From DHVE2 group archaeon (lineage in GTDB: Archaea; Thermoplasmatota; Thermoplasmata; Thermoplasmatales; Aciduliprofundaceae): a stretch of DNA of 15,918 bases. Each line of letters starts with the position of its first letter. Position 1 is the stretch's first letter. Under the pieces are notes generated by a model, which saw only the letters and a program-made list of their open reading frames with translations, made no database searches and was not told where the DNA came from. Positions 14,294-15,918 of the stretch are shown here, one piece after another. A program made the position numbers and the translations under genes. The DNA is taken from assembly GCA_015520975.1 (NCBI GenBank), contig WAOZ01000096.1:1-15918 (forward strand), written 5' to 3'.

Positions 14294-15166
14294 ATGTATC
14301 CAGATGTGCAGAGCATGGAGCCTGAACAGGGCTTTAAAATCACACGTGTGGGCGTGAAAAATGTAGTGAAACCGATATTCGTCCAGAGAGACGATAAAAC
14401 ACATACACTGGTAACCACGATAGATATCTTTGTAGATTTGCCTCCATCCAAAAAGGGCTCTGATATGTCGCGCAATGTGGAAGTTATCGCAGAAATTGTT
14501 GATGATAGCGTTAGAAACCCCTGCGTGGGTATAGAAAATCTCGCGGAGAGAATAGTTAAAAAGGTGAAAGAAAAACACGATTATGCCACATACGCAGAGG
14601 TAAGGCTTAAAGCGGAGTATTTTTTGGAAAGAAAAACGCCCCTTGGAAGAAAAACCATAGAACGGTATACCCTGCTGGGAAAGGCCACCATAAAGGATTC
14701 GAAAATAAGAAAGATGGTTGGCGTGGAAGTAACCGGTATGACCACCTGTCCATGCGCCATGGAGACCGTCAGGGCGCTTATAAGAGAGAAATACGGCACA
14801 GATATACCAGAGACTATACCAGTGCCAACGCACAATCAGAGAAACATATCCACTTTGCTTATAGAGGTGCCGGAGGGATACAAAATAGAGGCAAATGATC
14901 TTATAAACATCATAGAAGAATCAGTATCCTCGCCCACCTACGAGATTTTGAAGAGAAAAGACGAGGGGGTGGTCGTTTTAAAAGCGCACCAGAATCCAAA
15001 ATTTGTGGAAGATGTTGTGAGAGAAATACTCAAAAAAGTCGTTGAAAAATACGCGCATTTACCCGATGATACCCTCGTGATAGTGAGAAGTGAAAGTGAG
15101 GAGAGCATACACAAACACAACGCATTTGCAGAAAGAATAACCACGCTGGGGGAGCTGAAAAAATGA
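14294..15166 (+). CDS. mptA: GTP cyclohydrolase MptA (FolE2/COG1469 family)
   Basis: Metal-dependent, archaeal GTP cyclohydrolase that opens GTP to a dihydroneopterin derivative (the cyclic phosphate in methanogens), feeding pterin cofactors and possibly 7-deazaguanine (archaeosine) synthesis. The 290 residues are typical. Visible: the N-terminal PDVQ (3-6), RVGVKNVVKP (18-27), the SKKGSDMSRN box (52-61), GMTTCPCAMETVR (148-160) with the metal-ligand Cys, PTHNQR (178-183) with the second ligand His180, a Glu pair at 208-209 and AHQNPKFVED (231-240). The first ATG keeps the conserved PDVQ, so it is preferred over Met8. The gene ends in an ATGA overlap with the phosphorylase gene, indicating an operon and coupled translation. 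The pairing with a methylthionucleoside phosphorylase has no obvious pathway link beyond purine handling. Confidence 0.93.
   Translation: MYPDVQSMEPEQGFKITRVGVKNVVKPIFVQRDDKTHTLVTTIDIFVDLPPSKKGSDMSRNVEVIAEIVDDSVRNPCVGIENLAERIVKKVKEKHDYATYAEVRLKAEYFLERKTPLGRKTIERYTLLGKATIKDSKIRKMVGVEVTGMTTCPCAMETVRALIREKYGTDIPETIPVPTHNQRNISTLLIEVPEGYKIEANDLINIIEESVSSPTYEILKRKDEGVVVLKAHQNPKFVEDVVREILKKVVEKYAHLPDDTLVIVRSESEESIHKHNAFAERITTLGELKK
15148..15154 (+). promoter_or_regulatory. Ribosome-binding site of the phosphorylase gene
   Basis: GGGGGAG inside the end of mptA lies 8 nt before the ATG at 15163. With the ATGA stop/start overlap it supports reinitiation or direct initiation at 15163. A second in-frame ATG follows immediately (15166). 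Confidence 0.55.
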
Positions 15167-15843
15167 TGGGCATCATAGGTGGCTCGGGATTTTATAAAGG
15201 TCTGAAAGATTTCAAAGGCTCGGAAAAATATATTGAAACGCCGTACGGCAAAGTGAGGGCTATCACGGGTGATGATTTTATGTTCATAGCAAGGCACGGC
15301 TATCCGCCCAGGCCTCCGCATATGGTGAATTACCATGCAAACATATACGCTTTCAAAATTGTCGGAATTAAAGATATCGTAGCGATAACCACCGTGGGAA
15401 GCCTGAAAGAGGATATCCCTCCCGGAACAGTGCTGCTTCCAGATGACCTGCTCGATTTCACTGGCCGTGTATGGACATATCACGATGACACTCCTGTGCA
15501 CGCAAACATGTACGAGCCGTTCTGTCCCTCGCTTCGGAAAAAGCTTTCATCGCTGGGATTGCGTGATGGAGGAGTATACGCGACAATGAAAGGCCCGCAA
15601 TTTGAATCCCGTGCCGAAAAAAGTATGCTTATCAAACTCGGTGCGGATGTGGTGGGCATGACAGTGGCGCCCGAAGCGAAACTGGCCAAAGAACTGGAAC
15701 TATGCTATCAGCCCGTGTGTATGGTGGTGAATTTTGTGGACGATAAAACCACCCATCAGAATACCGTGGAAATGGCTAGGAAAATGGAAAAATACATAGC
15801 AGAAATATTGAAGAAACTTATAGAAGAATATCCAGAGATATAA
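15163..15843 (+). CDS. MTA/MTI phosphorylase family protein, probably S-methyl-5'-thioinosine phosphorylase
   Basis: Purine nucleoside phosphorylase of the MTAP/PNP trimeric family; splits a methylthio- or ordinary purine nucleoside with phosphate, salvaging the S-adenosylmethionine by-product. Motifs: the phosphate loop IIGGSG (4-9), ARHG (43-46), TTVGSL (76-81), GPQFESRAE (144-152) and LGADVVGMT (159-167). Where true MTA phosphorylases have Asp-x-Asp (TDYD) for the 6-amino purine, this protein reads VVNFV, with Asn190 and Val192, as in enzymes acting on 6-oxopurines. I therefore favour thioinosine or inosine/guanosine as substrate; MTAP proper remains possible. At 226 residues it is shorter than most MTAPs (250-280), mainly at the C-terminus. 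Last gene of the mptA operon, followed 49 bp on by a tRNA with its own promoter. Confidence 0.85.
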   Translation: MMGIIGGSGFYKGLKDFKGSEKYIETPYGKVRAITGDDFMFIARHGYPPRPPHMVNYHANIYAFKIVGIKDIVAITTVGSLKEDIPPGTVLLPDDLLDFTGRVWTYHDDTPVHANMYEPFCPSLRKKLSSLGLRDGGVYATMKGPQFESRAEKSMLIKLGADVVGMTVAPEAKLAKELELCYQPVCMVVNFVDDKTTHQNTVEMARKMEKYIAEILKKLIEEYPEI

Positions 15844-15856
15844 AGAAAGTGTGCGC

Positions 15857-15870
15857 AAAAAATTTATTTA
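15857..15870 (+). promoter_or_regulatory. TATA box of the tRNA gene
   Basis: AAAAAATTTATTTA (TTTATTTA core at 15863-15870) is centred about 26 bp before the mature tRNA 5' end at 15893. Transcription would start within a few bases of the tRNA, as is usual for archaeal tRNA genes. Confidence 0.55.
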
Positions 15871-15892
15871 GAGTTTGCAATTCACCCTTTGC

Positions 15893-15918
15893 GGGGCCGT
15901 GGGGTAGCTTGGCATCCT
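15893..15918 (+). tRNA. tRNA gene, 5' part only, probably tRNA-Pro
   Basis: The last 26 bases read as a tRNA 5' half: acceptor strand GGGGCCG, U8, G9, then a D-arm GGGTAGCTTGGCATCCT with A14, the G18-G19 pair and A21 in place. The D-arm string is the one typical of archaeal tRNA-Pro. The anticodon, T-arm and 3' acceptor strand lie beyond the window, so the amino-acid identity is inferred. Confidence 0.7.

Noticed and set aside
1..15918. Mobile element, CRISPR array, restriction or toxin-antitoxin locus.
   Set aside because: No transposase or integrase motif, spaced direct repeats, or small paired genes are visible; almost all sequence is accounted for by identified genes.

Overview
The window is archaeal chromosome, most likely from a euryarchaeon of the Thermoplasmata, perhaps an Aciduliprofundum/DHVE2-like peptide fermenter. 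The domain-level call rests on an archaeal-length PheT without the bacterial C-terminal anticodon arm, a short ThiC, MptA-type GTP cyclohydrolase, a PAC2 proteasome chaperone with a C-terminal HbYX motif, RtcA, and TATA boxes about 24-32 bp before most start codons with no Shine-Dalgarno (leaderless genes). The genus-level guess is weak. Coding density is very high: there is no gene-free stretch over 150 bp, and several neighbouring genes touch or overlap.

Layout. (1) 86-1720, pheT, converges on (2) a very long minus-strand surface protein, 1733-6181. This protein has a signal peptide, a family-5 oligopeptide-binding domain, about six Ig-like domains rich in N-glycosylation sequons, a coiled coil, one membrane helix and a Glu/Thr-only acidic tail. 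Its divergent neighbour is (3) a GT4 glycosyltransferase, 6357-7481, whose stop overlaps that of (4) pyrG, 7476-9071, on the minus strand. (5) A PAC2-family gene, 9157-9888, diverges from pyrG and overlaps the end of (6) a minus-strand run thiC - rhomboid protease - rtcA (13053 down to 9879). (7) An M16 zinc peptidase, 13107-14231, lies upstream of thiC. It shares a 62-bp bidirectional promoter with (8) the plus-strand pair mptA - MTA/MTI phosphorylase, 14294-15843, coupled by an ATGA overlap. (9) The 5' part of a tRNA gene, probably tRNA-Pro, starts at 15893 and runs off the edge.

Together these are mostly housekeeping genes: translation (pheT, tRNA), pyrimidine nucleotides (pyrG), thiamine (thiC), pterin or 7-deazaguanine precursors (mptA), methylthionucleoside salvage, RNA end processing (rtcA) and protein quality control (PAC2, rhomboid, M16). 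The accessory part is the surface receptor, possibly with the neighbouring glycosyltransferase. I see no mobile element, CRISPR array, toxin-antitoxin or defence locus. The items most worth a second look are the architecture and structured mRNA leader of the surface receptor, the HbYX tail of the PAC2 protein, the palindrome that gives two convergent genes the same C-terminal tripeptide and stop, and the 6-oxopurine-type residue in the phosphorylase.
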